Part shown: positions 32,997 to 44,623 of the stretch, piece after piece
How the letters are laid out: each line of letters opens with the position of its first letter
Position numbering within the stretch: the first letter of the stretch is position 1
Assembly: GCA_023053575.1 (NCBI GenBank)
Contig: JAKZAP010000017.1
Span: 9,989,501 to 10,053,500 of the forward strand
Source: Branchinecta lynchi
Taxonomy: Eukaryota > Arthropoda > Branchiopoda > Anostraca > Branchinectidae
Length of the DNA: 64,000 nucleotides
Direction: 5' to 3'
Program-made: the position numbers and the translations under genes
Notes under the pieces: model-generated
Seen by the model: only the letters and a program-made list of their open reading frames with translations
Databases searched by the model: none
What the model was told of the DNA's origin: nothing

Positions 32997-33434
32997 AGGA
33001 CACCTGAACAATGAAACCATTACTTGAACACACCATGGAGAATGCATTACGGACATGGCCACGGAAAGCATTCTTCTCCTGAGCGTGACGTTTTCAAAAT
33101 AGAGATGTTCGTTTTTGGAGGTTTGCACATGCAGACTCCAAGACAAAAAGCGCAATTCATTCAAATCTTGTACAGCGCTGACTGGATCGTATTGGAATTT
33201 CTTCTAGATATATGTTTGGGCCTAACTGGTTGAAAAATATTCCAGAAGAAGGGTTGATAGGAGACATTTGTTCATTTCTAAAATTGTTCGGTACTGAAAT
33301 AAGGACAGATGCAAAATGGAGCAAAAATCATAGCTTGGAAACACTGTTTCGTATTTGGATTGGGTTTTCTGCAGGCAATGTTAAGGGACGTCATAGTGAT
33401 AGGGTGATACTTGGTACTCTTCATTCCGGTGTCC
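32997..33434. mobile_element. TTAA-flanked MITE, family C (copy 2)
   Basis: TTAA at 32993-32996 and 33435-33438 flank AGGACACCTGAAC…CCGGTGTCCT. It is nearly colinear with 13624-14060, including GAGAATGCATT and CAGACTCCAAGACAAAAAG. It lies 48 bp after the exon 7 donor. Confidence 0.72.
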
Positions 33435-33438
33435 TTTA

Positions 33439-34205
33439 AGGTTATATCAAATTTGCAAAAATTCCCTCATTGGTCTTAAGCCTTAAGTATTTCTTCAGTA
33501 CTGACGACAGTTGTGATTTGATTTTTTCACGCTTTATAATTGTACAAGGCAGAAAGAAGGAGTAGATATGAAGCACAGAACAAAACAAAGCTGACAAATT
33601 AGTTCAAATGCATGGTTCTAGTCTGAAGCTTACGATCCATTCGATTAAAACGAGTTTTATGGAAGTGGCTATGTTATAATATTATTATATTCTGGGGTAT
33701 GCCAAAAACTCTGGCGGGATATCAAGCCGCAAATGGCACATTGTCTCGATCCCCTAAGAAAACAAAAACAAAAAAAAAACAATTGATTTCAAGTGACCAC
33801 TCTGTGCACACTTCATGCAAGCCTTTCTCAAACAGCAGGCAATGTCATGTCAAGTTTCACTTGAATCTGATAACTTCCGGAAGATTTCCGCTTTCTCCCA
33901 CATCTCCCCCACAATGGTCGTATCCGATGCAGACCAATTGTACAAGTCTCTTCACTATCCATCCATCAGTTGTCACAAAATGTGTGGGATGCCACTGAAA
34001 CCCCTCCAACATACCACAGTTTCACACCTACAGGCGTATTCTCGCCGTTCCCCGAGGACTCCTTTTGATTCCCGGTCAACACTCAAAGAGGGAATAACGT
34101 TTCGACTTTTTCCCACTACTGACTATATTGTCGCAATCTATTGATTTTCTCTTGGTAATTTCTAATTTCCTGGTCGTAAATTTCTAAATTTAGTTCTTTC
34201 TCCAG
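33439..34205. other. Intron 7 remainder: no feature beyond the adjacent MITE
   Basis: Unremarkable AT-rich intron sequence between the family C MITE and the exon 8 acceptor. Short open frames here are not Ig-like. Confidence 0.4.
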
Positions 34206-34573
34206 CCGCTTGGGTCGCTCCGTTCAGGAGGAGGTCAGCGTCACCATCGCTCCTCGCTTCATTGGTGGACTCAAGGGCACCACCAAGATCCTCGAAGGCC
34301 AGCGTGCTCACTTTGAAGTCCGTCTTGAGCCTGTCAGCGACTCATCCATGATCGTTGAATGGTACTTCAACGGGAAGATCATTATGCAGGCTAGCCGCAT
34401 CAAGACCTTCTATGACTTCGGCTACGTCGCTCTTGACATCACTGATGTAAGGCTGGAAGATGCAGGTACTTACACTGTCGTCGCCAGAAATAGTCTTGGT
34501 GAGGTGCAGCTGACCACACAGATGGAAGTTGAAGGCAGGAGTGTCGTGGATTACTCCAGCATGAACCGCACTG
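34206..34573 (+). CDS. sls: Exon 8: complete Ig8
   Basis: The acceptor is TTTCTCCAG and the donor ACTG|GTAAGT; phase 2 in, phase 1 out. It encodes the linker end (RLGRSVQEEVSVTIAP) and one complete Ig (RFIGGLKGTTKILEGQRAHF, EVRLEPVSDSSMIVEWYF, DFGYVALDIT, EDAGTYTVVARNSLGEV). Both core Cys positions are substituted (FEVRL and YTVVA), so this domain has no canonical disulfide. A short polar tail (VVDYSSMNRTG) leads to exon 9. Confidence 0.94.
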
Positions 34574-35362
34574 GTAAGTCAATCAGTTCATTAAGAGGCG
34601 AAAGCCATTTCTCCTGCTTTGTATTGTTATTATATTATTGTAGTATGTAGGTCACTTTGATTACTTCCAATAGTATTTTGCCCGCATAACGTGGATTCGT
34701 ATTAGTGTGGTCGAATCAGGCGCCACGTGTCGCGAAAAATTCCCCAAAAGAAATGTGTTCCCCTTTCTTCTGTAAAAACACCATGATTTCAAAAATCAGA
34801 ACCTTACTCTTTGTCCAGCCAGAAAATATCAAACCAGGGCTGGTCCGAAATCCCTTCAAGATTTCTACAAAATTTCCGTCAAAAAAAGAAGTCCTGGCTG
34901 TGTCAACAAGGATTAAGGAAGAACACATCTTTAGGCCTTAGGGTGAGAAATTCTATGGGGCTCTTCTATGAAGGGAAATTTTAATCTTGCTGATCTTTTA
35001 GCCAGTACTTCCAAAAAAACAGTTATCGTTTTTCACCTATTTGTAGTTTTATCTATTTGCGAAAATTTCTGCAGGAAAAGACGATGGTAGACTGTTAAGA
35101 TTAAGGCTTGGATATTAATACGTGTCAGTGTTTGGATGGTTACCTGGTTGTCATCCAGTTTAGTCTTAAGGGATCCGTTAGAAGTTTATGGAGGCGAAAT
35201 CCTCGTGTGTGCATGCATATTGGTATCATAGTAGCCTATGTGATCATAATTAGATGGAGGTGGATGTTTATTAGCGTCTGTTATCGAAATGATATGTGTG
35301 AACTTTTGGCTTTATAATACGTAAACATGTTGTGAACATCACTCTTACCATCGACTTTACAG
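34574..35362. other. Intron 8: nothing recognised
   Basis: 789 bp of AT-rich intron with no repeat matching elsewhere in the window and no coding signature. Confidence 0.4.
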
Positions 35363-35566
35363 GCTACGAAAAGACTCAGCGCCTGGAGCAGGTCAAGCAC
35401 ATTGAGCCGCAGTACACCATTGAGGAAATCTCCAAATCGAAGCCCGTTTTCGTCCAGACCCTCCATGACCCAGCCCAGCCCGTCCCCGAGGGGAAGAATA
35501 TCCACTTGGAATGCCGCCTCGAACCCATGGGTGACCCATCCATGAGGGTCGAATGGTTCTTCAACG
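35363..35566 (+). CDS. sls: Exon 9: linker and first half of Ig9
   Basis: The acceptor is CGACTTTACAG and the donor AACG|GTGAGA; phase 1 at both ends. It encodes GYEKTQRLEQVKHIEPQYT, then KPVFVQTLHDPAQPVPEGK, HLECRLEPMGDPSMRVEWF and FNG. The B-strand Cys and C-strand Trp are both present. Reading past the donor runs into unrelated sequence and a stop. A palindromic MITE starts about 24 bp after the donor. Confidence 0.94.
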
Positions 35567-35590
35567 GTGAGAACATACGAATCGGTAACT

Positions 35591-35897
35591 TAGAGCATGT
35601 TCCACTTTCTAACAATAGTAACTATTAGTTACTATTTCCGTTCTAACCTCACGAAAAGTTACTACGCTGACCGTTCCGGCCTTCTTGAAAGATTAACTAA
35701 TAGTAACTATTTGCTTACCATGCTCGGGAGCGTAGTAAGCATGATATCTACTCATCTCTGTAACGTGATTGGTCGGATTCACCCGTGGCACTATAGTCTG
35801 CTGTAAAATAGAAAAATCGTTCCAGCCTTGACGGCAAAAAAAGAAAATTCGTGACGTCATGCATAGTAACTACGGTAAGTAGTGTGGAACACGCTCT
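35591..35897. mobile_element. Inverted-repeat element immediately after exon 9 donor
   Basis: AGAGCATGTTCCACTT at the left pairs with AGTGTGGAACACGCTCT at the right. AACTAATAGTAACTATT-type pairs lie inside. It starts 24 bp after the exon 9 donor. Only one copy is seen here. Confidence 0.5.
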
Positions 35898-36668
35898 TAC
35901 TCTAAGACCTGCAAACTTATGAAGGGCAGGGGACACTGTTCTGATACACTTCTCTTTCCTTCGGAGTTGAGAAATAGGTTCAAGGGACATCGTGAAAGTA
36001 GCAATGAAACAAAAAACTTTATCTATTTAACTTCGTCCACATTTCCAACATGTTTGAATCCATCATTCAGTTTTATAGGCGAATAAAGCAATAATGCTCT
36101 CTGCGGGGGAACAAGGTCCTTTTCGCGAGTCAGAGGAAACTGCTTTCAGACCGCATAAATTGTAAGGCCTTTGATCCGGGATGAAATCACAGGAACAGCT
36201 TCAACTCCTACCAACTTTCAGAAAAGAAGTTCATAAAATTAGATATTTAAGGAAGAATCTTTAACTGTTTTTCCACAAGCTCATTTTCCAGCTTGAGCCT
36301 GAAGAGGACCCTTGCCAAGAAGGGCCGAAATGTAGCTCTAATCAAATGTATCTGACTTAACCGTTTTGCACCGTCAAATATGATTCGCATTCAGCTTGGG
36401 CCGAAGGACTATGGATGATAAAGGTTATATTTGCCGCCTGTAAAATCAAGTGATCGATGTAGAAACGTTAGTTGTCAGCTGTCAGGGCTGTGTCTAAAAC
36501 ACGCGCTTGGCTGAGAAAAAAGTTGTCTGCGAGTAGAGATGAGACAATTTTTGATAGGCAGGGAACAATACTTCGGTCGTGGATGCTATGGACGGACCAG
36601 TTTGAGCGCCATCTCACTGCTTTGATTTTTTTTTTTCTGAATTTTAATGACGCATATCGCTTCCTCAG

Positions 36669-36823
36669 GCAAGCCCATCACCATTGGTTCCCGCTTCAAG
36701 ACGTACTTTGACTTCGGCTACGTAGCCTTGGATGTCCTCAGTGTGACGTCCCTCGATGCCGGGGAATACACCGTGAGAGCGACCAACCACTTGGGGTCTG
36801 CCCATACTTCAGCCTGTGTTAAG
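36669..36823 (+). CDS. sls: Exon 10: second half of Ig9
   Basis: The acceptor is GCTTCCTCAG and the donor GTTAAG|GTAAGA; phase 1 in, phase 0 out. It encodes GKPITIGSRFKTYFDFGYVA, then LDVLSVTSLDAGEYTVRATN and SACVK. The F-strand Cys is Val (YTVRA). The phase-0 exit after Val-Lys at the end of strand G is at the same place as the exit of exon 12. Confidence 0.93.
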
Positions 36824-37655
36824 GTAAGAATTAATTTTGCTTTGCGGATGGGAGCCGAGCCATGTTCTGAGAGGATGTGACCAGATTCGGCTGGTGAAAA
36901 TTATTGCGCGAGGTCTTCTGATGACGGTTGAAAGATGTTTTGTAAAAGAGACCAAAAATTCACAGTGATGGAAATTAAGAAAAGGAAACGCGGTCATCAA
37001 AAAGCGCACGAATTCGTTTCTGATCACAGTCAATCCCTTTCTTGAAGAAATATGTTGACTTATTTTTGCCTTTTTTTATTCGCTTTTCTGCTAGGCCCGG
37101 GTTAAGCGTTAACGAAAGTAAGCGACTCGGTCACATGCCCATCGCTGGCCCGGGGGCCTCTAATAATAACAATTTATTTCTCACACACAAATCGTACAAG
37201 ACTAAAGCAGTCGAGTGCAAAAGAAAATAAAGAGGCATAATTAAGGAAAACATAACACGTACGAAAAAAACCACTCAAGCGTCATCAGTCCACAAGAGGG
37301 CGACAGATAGACTATCAAAAATCTTTGACAACAGGGTCCAACCAGCGCACGACGTTATCCACTGCTTCCTGGCCGAAAATTGCAAATTAAGTGTCTTTTT
37401 CTCTGTGTTTTATTTACTTTCATTTACTCCGCTTTTTTTCAAAATGACGGGTTATAAGTAAATTACTTACTTACTTACTTACTCGTCTACGCCGTTTCGG
37501 ACAGTTATCTATGGAGAACAGACAATTTCTGTAAATATGTTTTTATCCCGACTCGAATATTTTGCTGTCGTCTTTCTGTAAACAAACTTTTTTTTTTTTT
37601 TTTTTTATCAACAAAGGGACAAAAATCTAATACGACTAATTTTCTAACCTTTTAG
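36824..37655. other. Intron 10: retroposon 3' end only
   Basis: It holds the (CTTA)n-tailed retroposon end and a T run near 37589. No exon is seen. Confidence 0.4.
37402..37484 (+). repeat. Related retroposon 3' end with (CTTA)n tail
   Basis: CTCCGCTTTTTTTCAAAATG and ACGGGTTATAAGTAAAT resemble the 2340-2400 stretch, followed by five CTTA units. It appears to be the same family with a different tail. Confidence 0.5.
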
Positions 37656-37824
37656 GTAATGGGCCGCTCTGGCGTCATTGCTGAAAGCCAGAACGAGGCA
37701 GCTCTTGAGCAGCTGCAATACCTTGAGGATAGCAGCCGCTTCCAGCGCAGCCAACAGGAAGAAGTTACCTTCAACCAGCTGCCCGTCTTCAGCAAGCCCC
37801 TTCACAACATTGAGACTATCGAAG
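37656..37824 (+). CDS. sls: Exon 11: linker and start of Ig10
   Basis: The acceptor is AACCTTTTAG and the donor GAAG|GTAGGT; phase 0 in, phase 1 out. It encodes the kettin linker VMGRSGVIAESQNEAALEQL, then QYLEDSSRFQRSQQEE, then the A strands of Ig10 (PVFSKPLHNIETIEG). The remainder of the domain is on exon 12, so Ig10 is split before the B strand, unlike its neighbours. Confidence 0.93.
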
Positions 37825-38380
37825 GTAGGTTCTTCATTCAAGTCTTTTTCCTCAGAAATGAAGGAAAAAATGGAAATATAAGTCGTCGTATAGTAATAAA
37901 AGTTAACTTATAGTTTCCAAAACGTTCGTTGGACGCTTGTTAAAGAAATCGTATTGTAAATGGGACACAACAGTTAGCTGCGGTTTCACAACATCGTGGT
38001 GAATACAGCTATTTCAATCGAACATAAGTTACTCCTTTAAAAGTCTGCTTTTCTCGGAGATTACAAACCCATTACGGATGTGTTCACGGTCGCGCAGCCC
38101 AGTTGGTTTTGAAGAGAAACAGGGAAAAACTTGCATATCCAGTATTTGTAACCAATGAGCTTAGTTACGATAAGCTTACGATCAAATCCGTGTCGAAATG
38201 CGAAACAAGGAGTCGGTCAAGTTCTGTTAGGGTGCAAAAACATTCACAGGAACTTCGGAATATCGGGGATGGGAATGGGTTGAACCATTCGGGACGTAGG
38301 TTAATCAGTAATAGATGTAGGTACGACGGGTCGTATTATATTACTGAAGAAGCTTTTTTAAATTTAATTAAAATCTTTAA

Positions 38381-38750
38381 AGGACCTGTCTTACCTATAA
38401 TAAAAATGCAACCTACTTCCATAATAACTCCATATGTTTCTAAACCCGAAGATCCAAATTTCGTATGGTAAGTTCTAATCCCTCTAACAAAACCACGCTG
38501 ATTTTCTCACTTGCCGTGTTGTGCTACCCTTGATGTGTATCACGCTGTCGACGGTTGTCTGCGAGAAGTTTTTCCAACAGAAAAACCGGTTATGTAAATT
38601 GTTTTCCTGTTTTCGCTACAAGTCAGCGGGTTTTGGAAAAGGCTTAAAACAGCCAAAAGCGTGGGTTATTTGTTGAAAGCATAGCATAATTTTAAAGTAT
38701 TCAACTATTTTAAAATACTGCAAGTTTAAGAGAAATAGTGCGAGGGGTAC
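38381..38750 (+). mobile_element. TTAA-flanked MITE, family D, copy 3
   Basis: The left end is TTAA|AGGACCTGTCTTACC. The right end is decayed (GAGGGGTAC|TTCA). It aligns throughout with copies 1 and 2, including GGCTTAAAACAGCCAA and TGGGTTATTTGTTGAAA. Confidence 0.68.
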
Positions 38751-39042
38751 TTCAAAAACAGACTGAACTAGAGGAATAAAATGAATGAGAAATGCGCTTT
38801 TCTTCTAATAATCGCTAAAATGTAATAGACATTTGTCGATTTGTTAGCCGGCGTTTTCAAATTAAATCGCGTCTTCGTCTTTGTCCATTCGTGACTGGTT
38901 TCATCTATATTTCTAGATATTCATTACGGTACGCATTGTTGGTGAGATTTAGTCATTCCGGTATTAATATTGACCGTTAACCAATAGTTCCCCCCTTCCA
39001 TGCACACACAAGAGCAGTCGTGGAAATTCGCTTAATTTGCAG

Positions 39043-39272
39043 GTACAAATATTCATCTTGAGTGCCGTCTCACCCCAGTTGGTGACCCCTCGATGCGCGT
39101 TGATTGGCTAGTCAACGGTAAGCCAATCCGTACTGGCCATAGGTTCAGGCCCGCGTTCGACTTCGACTACGTTGCTTTGGACATCTTGAGCGTTTATCCA
39201 GAGGACTCTGGTGTCTTTACCTGCAGAGCTTATAACAGGATTGGGGAGTGTGTGACATCCGCTAGTGTGAAG
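39043..39272 (+). CDS. sls: Exon 12: rest of Ig10
   Basis: The acceptor is CTTAATTTGCAG and the donor GTGAAG|GTAGGT; phase 1 in, phase 0 out. It encodes TNIHLECRLTPVGDPSMRVD, WLVNGKPIRTGHRFRPAFD, then FDYVALDILSVYPEDSGVFT and CRAYNRIGE. Both core Cys residues are present. The usual Gly of DFGYVALDI is Asp here (DFDYVALDI). Confidence 0.94.
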
Positions 39273-41326
39273 GTAGGTCGAGTTTGTTCTCTCGCTTTTG
39301 CTGACTTAAATCAGCTTATGCAAAGGCTAGAGTGCTCCACTTTCACGAAATTTTTTTGTTTGTTTGCCAGTAAACTCCCATGACGATCAAACCTTCTAAT
39401 CTTAGACCAGTTGCATATTCCAAGCGTCTAGCTTAATGAACAGTATACTATTTATTTCCATGTTTCCAAAATGAGAACCGTAGAAAAAGTGATTGGAAAT
39501 ACGAGCGACCTCGTATGGGCTTGGCTGCCCTCGCAACCCCAAAATTCACATTCGCACACGAAGATGCCGTCGCCGATCTGAATGAAAAAAATTGTGTTGC
39601 CCATTACAATTGACAAATACTGCAGTCCATACAGTCTATACCTGCGGTCTGTACGGTGGTTTGTACTTGCTAATCTTTGATATCCTTTCAAACCGTTGTT
39701 CCAGTCTGCTCTTTTGGGATACTTTTTTCGGGGCACTTGTCCACAATTCAGTCGTAAGAAATACCTGGAACAATAATAATAATAATAATAATAATATAAT
39801 TGCAATAGTAAGGCTTTCGCCTCTATAAATTTATCGGGACACTTTACACACTAAATTGAATTTCAGCCAGGTTTCAATGTTTCAACAATGTTTCTAGAAT
39901 TGAAAATCCCGTACCCCCAGGCTATTCTAGCCAGACCGTCTGGTGTGGCTAGAATACATTATCCTGCTTTGAGTACTTTGCCGAGAACTTCCCTTAAAAT
40001 CTGGTTTCATTTGTTGTGCTTCATAACCAAAGTCGGTTGCTACTTCAACACTTTTGCAATATGCTTTTTGGCAAGCATTCTGTCACTAATTTGCATATAT
40101 ACGTCTTCAGCTAGCACACTTGGCTCTTGTTCAATGCTGTTTTTTTTGCGTATTGTAAATCGTTATATAATAGCCCTTATGTAGCTTCTAGCATACCAGT
40201 GAAATCAAGGGGGATCAGTCCCCCGCGGATCATTCCTTCTTTCGTGATTGCCTAGTTAAACATTTCGTCGAAATAGACTTACTGAGAAAAAATAAAAGAA
40301 ATCATAACATTTTTGTTTCGTCTTTTTTTGGCTTAAAGAGTTCTATATTATTTTTTAGCATATGTTTCTTCTTTTTTTGCTTAAAGTTCAAGGGGCACAT
40401 CAAACTACCCCAATCCTACTCTGTAACAACCTAGGAACAATGCTTACCCCCTAGATCAGTAGCTTTTTCAACAGTTTCCTCTCTGTGATATTTCAAAGCG
40501 TAATTTTTTGGGCCAGTACATTCTCAATTTACTAGCTTGGACAAAGATAAAAGTGACGTTTCTTATAATATCTTTATTTTATGAATAAATCAGCTTGTAT
40601 AATTCAGATTTGAATAGGTTATTTGTTTTTGAATGATTTTTGTAGCTATGTTATTTTTCATAAGCTTATTGCATATTCTGGTACGTTTTATAAAGCAAGC
40701 TAATCAAGCTTCACAAAACTATTCCACAAAGAAAAACTTTAATAGGCACTTTAAGCCATGGAACTTCTGATGAAACACTAGAACAATCAGGTAAACTGCA
40801 ACTGCGGCTTGACTTTGGTGACATCTCAAATATATCTTTTTCTATCAAGCATTGCTGGGAGTTTTTGAATTTCCTGCCACGATATTCCAGCTCCTAAGAT
40901 TTGGAGCGCCAAAATGCCAGAGAGGTTAAGACAACGGATAACACGAAAACGGCCGATTTTTGTAGCGCCTTCTAAAGGAAGTCGGAAATGTTTATTTGTG
41001 AAGCATTTATTACAAAGTAATGCATTGGAAGTGTCCATTGTGCTTTAAATAAGTTTTCTGTTATCTTTTCTTTTGTACTTCTGTTTTGGGTATGTTCATT
41101 TCTTTATGTTGGGCATATTTGACTGGTCGCCTGATTGAATAGAAAAACGCGTGTCGGTGTAAGAGTCTGTCGCGTGTTCACGTTATAAATGACAGCCGTC
41201 ACCACTGATTTATGTTGTTCTATGACTCAGCGCCAGAGCTCCCAATCAGTCGCCTGCCGAATTTCGTGCCAACTCCCATTTTTCTCATTATACGCCTGAC
41301 TCACTCCTTTTAATTCTGCCCCGTAG
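39273..41326. other. Intron 12: (AAT)n element and AT-rich sequence
   Basis: Apart from the (AAT)n-flanked element at 39771-39835, I recognise nothing in this 2-kb intron. Confidence 0.4.
39771..39835. repeat. (AAT)n microsatellite with retroposon-like flank, copy 1
   Basis: About nine AAT/ATA units are followed by AAGGCTTTCGCCTCTATAAA. The same flank follows an (AAT)n run at 43402-43465, so this is a shared 3' end of an inserted element. Confidence 0.6.
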
Positions 41327-43190
41327 GTCATCGCCAAGTCTGAGCTCATCCTCGAATCCCAGCATCCGGCTGGTCTTGAACAGATCCAGTATCTAGAGGA
41401 TGCATCCCGTTATCGTCGCAAGGAGGACGTTGATGAGATCGTCCGAATCCGGCCGAAATTCCTCACCAAACCGAAATCCGTGGATAATGTAAAAGAAAGT
41501 CAGAACGCGCACTTTGAGTGCAAACTTGAGCCGGTTGCTGACTCCAACCTCAAGGTTGAGTGGCTCATGAACGGTCGCCCGATAACTGTCGGCCATCGCT
41601 TCCGCCCTATTCACGATTTTGGCTACGTCGCTCTTGATATCATCGGCGTGATTGCCGAAGACAGTGGCATCTACACCTGCCGCGCCGTCAACGCTGTTGG
41701 TCAGGATGAAGTTCAGTGCGCGCTTCAGTGTAAGAGTCTCGCGCAGATCTTGACCGATTCACAAGCTCAGGGATTGGAGAAGTTCCAGTATCTAGAGGAC
41801 AAATCGCGCTATCAGCGTTCAGAGCTTGTTGAAGAAGTCTGCACCCAAGCTCCTGTCTTCACCACTTCTTTGAAGAACATGGAAATCGTGGAAGGCCAAC
41901 GTGCTCACTTTGAGTGCCGCCTCATTCCCGTCTCCGACCCAACTTTGAAGGTTGAATGGTTCCACAACAAGGTCCCACTCAAGTCCGGCTCTCGCTTCGT
42001 TGAGACTAATAATTTCGGCTTCGTTGCCCTTGACATCATGTACTCTTTCGCCGAAGACTCGGGTGTGTATACCTGCCGCGCGACAAACGCACTAGGTGAC
42101 TCTGTCACCCAGTCTCAGCTTCTTGTTAAGAGCCAGAAGTCCATCTACAACGATTCCCAACACGAAGGCGCCCTCACACAGATTCAGTATCTTGAAGATA
42201 ACTCTCGTAACCAGCGTATGTCCATTGTTGAGGATTCAACTACGCAGCCGCCTGTGTTTACTCAGCCGATGAAGGACTTGGTTTTGGCTGAGAACCAGAC
42301 TGCCCATTTCGAAGCCAGGCTCATCCCAGTTGGAGACCCGAAGCTAAAGGTTCAATGGTTCAGAAATGGTGTGCCCGTTCAGGAAGCCAGCCGCATTGCT
42401 ACGATGAACGACTTCGGCTACGTAGCGTTTGATATGAAGTATGTCTATCCTGAAGACAGCGGTACTTATGAGTGCAGAGCTGTCAATGAGCTTGGTCAGG
42501 CAGTCACTTCGGCCACCCTTATTGTTAAATCCAAGGCGTCGCTTATCACCGAGTCACAGCACGAGGAAGCCCTGGCCAAGATCCAGTACCTCGAAGATGC
42601 TAGTCGCTACCAGCGCTCAGTTGATGAAGAGACTGTCGTAACGCAAGCCCCGAAGTTTGTTGCTCCCTTCGCTGGACCGACCAAGTTGGTTGAAGGCCAG
42701 AGTGCACACTTCGAATGCCGCGTTGAGCCATACCCCGACCCAACCCTGAAGGTCGAGTTCTTCCATAATGGAAAGCCGCTCGCGATTGGTCACCGCTTCC
42801 GCACCACTTTTGACTTCGGCTTTGCTGCTCTCGACATCCTGACTTGCTACCCGGAAGACGCTGGTACTTATACCATCCGCGCTACCAACAGGCTTGGAAC
42901 AGCGGAATCCAGCGTGACCATCAACGTTACTGGCCGTAGTGGTCTGATTTTGGAGTCTCAGCATCAACAAGCCCTGGATAAGATTCACTATTTGGAAGAT
43001 GCCTCTCGCTTCCAGCGTAAGGAGGATATAGAACTTGGAGTTACAGACAAGCCATCATTTGGTCGTGGTCTGAAGAACCAGGAGAATTTGGTGGAGGGTC
43101 AGGCTGTCCACTTGGAGGCGACGGTCACCCCTGTCAATGATCCTAACATGAAGGTGGAGTGGTTCCACAACGGCCGTCCCATCTCGCAGG
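41327..43190 (+). CDS. sls: Exon 13: Ig11-Ig14 and first half of Ig15
   Basis: The acceptor is CTGCCCCGTAG and the donor CAGG|GTAATT; phase 0 in, phase 1 out. It opens with a linker (VIAKSELILESQHPAGLEQ) and holds four complete Ig-linker modules plus Ig15 up to GRPISQ. Each module is about 133 residues and each linker contains a (K/Q)IQYLED-type core (FQYLED, IHYLED variants). Ig11 and Ig12 have both core Cys; Ig13 lacks the B-strand Cys (FEARL), Ig14 the F-strand Cys (YTIRA) and Ig15 the B-strand Cys (LEATV). Coding bases are visibly richer in C-ending codons than the AT-rich introns. Confidence 0.96.
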
Positions 43191-44479
43191 GTAATTCTCT
43201 ATTTTTTACATTTTTCTTCGCCTTGGGAACCGTAAGAATTTTTTATTGAAAGCTCAGTCGTTCATGTTAGCATTCCAAGTTTCTGGTTGGAAATTGGGAT
43301 TCAAAGAAAGACTAAATATATTGACCCGCATAGCTTCTTAACGACCTGTCACATCTTATCGCGGTGATTAACCATGACGGATTGTGGGAACTTCGGTTTT
43401 TAATAATAATAATAATAATATAATAATATAACTGCCGCGAAAAGCCTTTCGCCTCTATTAATTTCTCGAGACACTGTGTAATTTCTCGAGACACCGTAGT
43501 TTGTCTGTTTTCATGAGCGCAGCCGCAAGGATAAGCAACAGCATTAATTTCGACTGGAAGACCCGCCTCCTTTCGCGATTCCTTACTAAATTTTGAGTGT
43601 CTAATGAAGCTTTTCCGGAAGAAGTCCTTTCATTACCAATATCCTCGTGCTTATCGTTTGAGGTTTGGGAGAGCGATATGGGCTAGGCTGGAAAGGGGGA
43701 GGCAAGACCGAAGGAAGAGTAGACTTGAGGGTTGCCCCAGTCCTTTTCTGCTGACCCACGATAGGAGGAGGTGGTAATAAATCATTATTCTTACCTCTCT
43801 GACACGGAGTCAGCCAGTCGTTTCACAACCGGAACGGAAGAAGATAAACGCAACAAGCAGGATTGTAATAACGACGTAGTGGTGTAAAAAAATAGGACTA
43901 GAGATAGAATTCAAGTTATCAAAATATGATTCGCAGTCAGCTTGGGCTGAAAGAATATTTATAATTTAAGTTAGTTTTAAAATATGGAGAAAAAGGAATA
44001 TAATGCAGTAACTGATATCTCCTTTTGAGAGCCGGTAGTCCTAAATACCCGTTTGAGGATTGCCCCAATCCTTTTCTGCTGACCTAAGGAGAGGTGAGAA
44101 TAAATAATTATCCTCGTGCTCAACTTTAGAATAACGCCTACTACGGAGTAGCTAGTCTGGAGGTGGGTGGTGGCGAGCCATGGTAGGGAAAGATTTGGCA
44201 AGGGGGGGCGTGATTGCGTACCGTGTGCCTTGCGTTCGTTATTCGCTAAGCTTGGACGGACAAGTCAAAATGTATGATAGGTTCTCAACGTTTTTTCCCG
44301 TCACCCTGGACGAAATCGATAGTAAGAAAGAAAATTACTTCCATCTTGTTGCTAATGCTACGCGGGCGTAAAACAAAGCTTTAGCATGCGTCGCCCAACT
44401 ACGTGGTTAACACGACTCCCTCCGTAGTCGGTATGTACAGGTCTATGTTTAGATGTCGGTTTATTCTTTTCTTTCGTAG
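43191..44479. other. Intron 13: diverged direct repeat and R2 fragment
   Basis: GGGTTGCCCCAGTCCTTTTC near 43730 and GGATTGCCCCAATCCTTTTC near 44056 begin two diverged copies with TAATAAAT(C/A)ATTAT shortly after. An R2 fragment (about 43925-43965) lies between them. No exon beyond those listed. Confidence 0.45.
43402..43465. repeat. (AAT)n microsatellite with retroposon-like flank, copy 2
   Basis: (AAT)n then AAAGCCTTTCGCCTCTATTA, matching 39771-39835. Confidence 0.6.
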
Positions 44480-44623
44480 GTCATCGATTCCGTACCACCT
44501 ATGACTTCGGCTACGTAGCCCTCGACGTTCTTTACGCTTACCCTGAAGACTCTGGTACTTATATGTGCCGTGCTACAAACAGCCTTGGCGAGGCCGCTAC
44601 TACATGCTCTATCAAGATCGAAG
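44480..44623 (+). CDS. sls: Exon 14: second half of Ig15
   Basis: The acceptor is TTTTCTTTCGTAG and the donor GAAG|GTAGTT; phase 1 at both ends. It encodes GHRFRTTYDFGYVALDVLY, then AYPEDSGTYMCRATNSLGE and TTCSIKIE. It completes the domain begun in exon 13. Confidence 0.93.
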
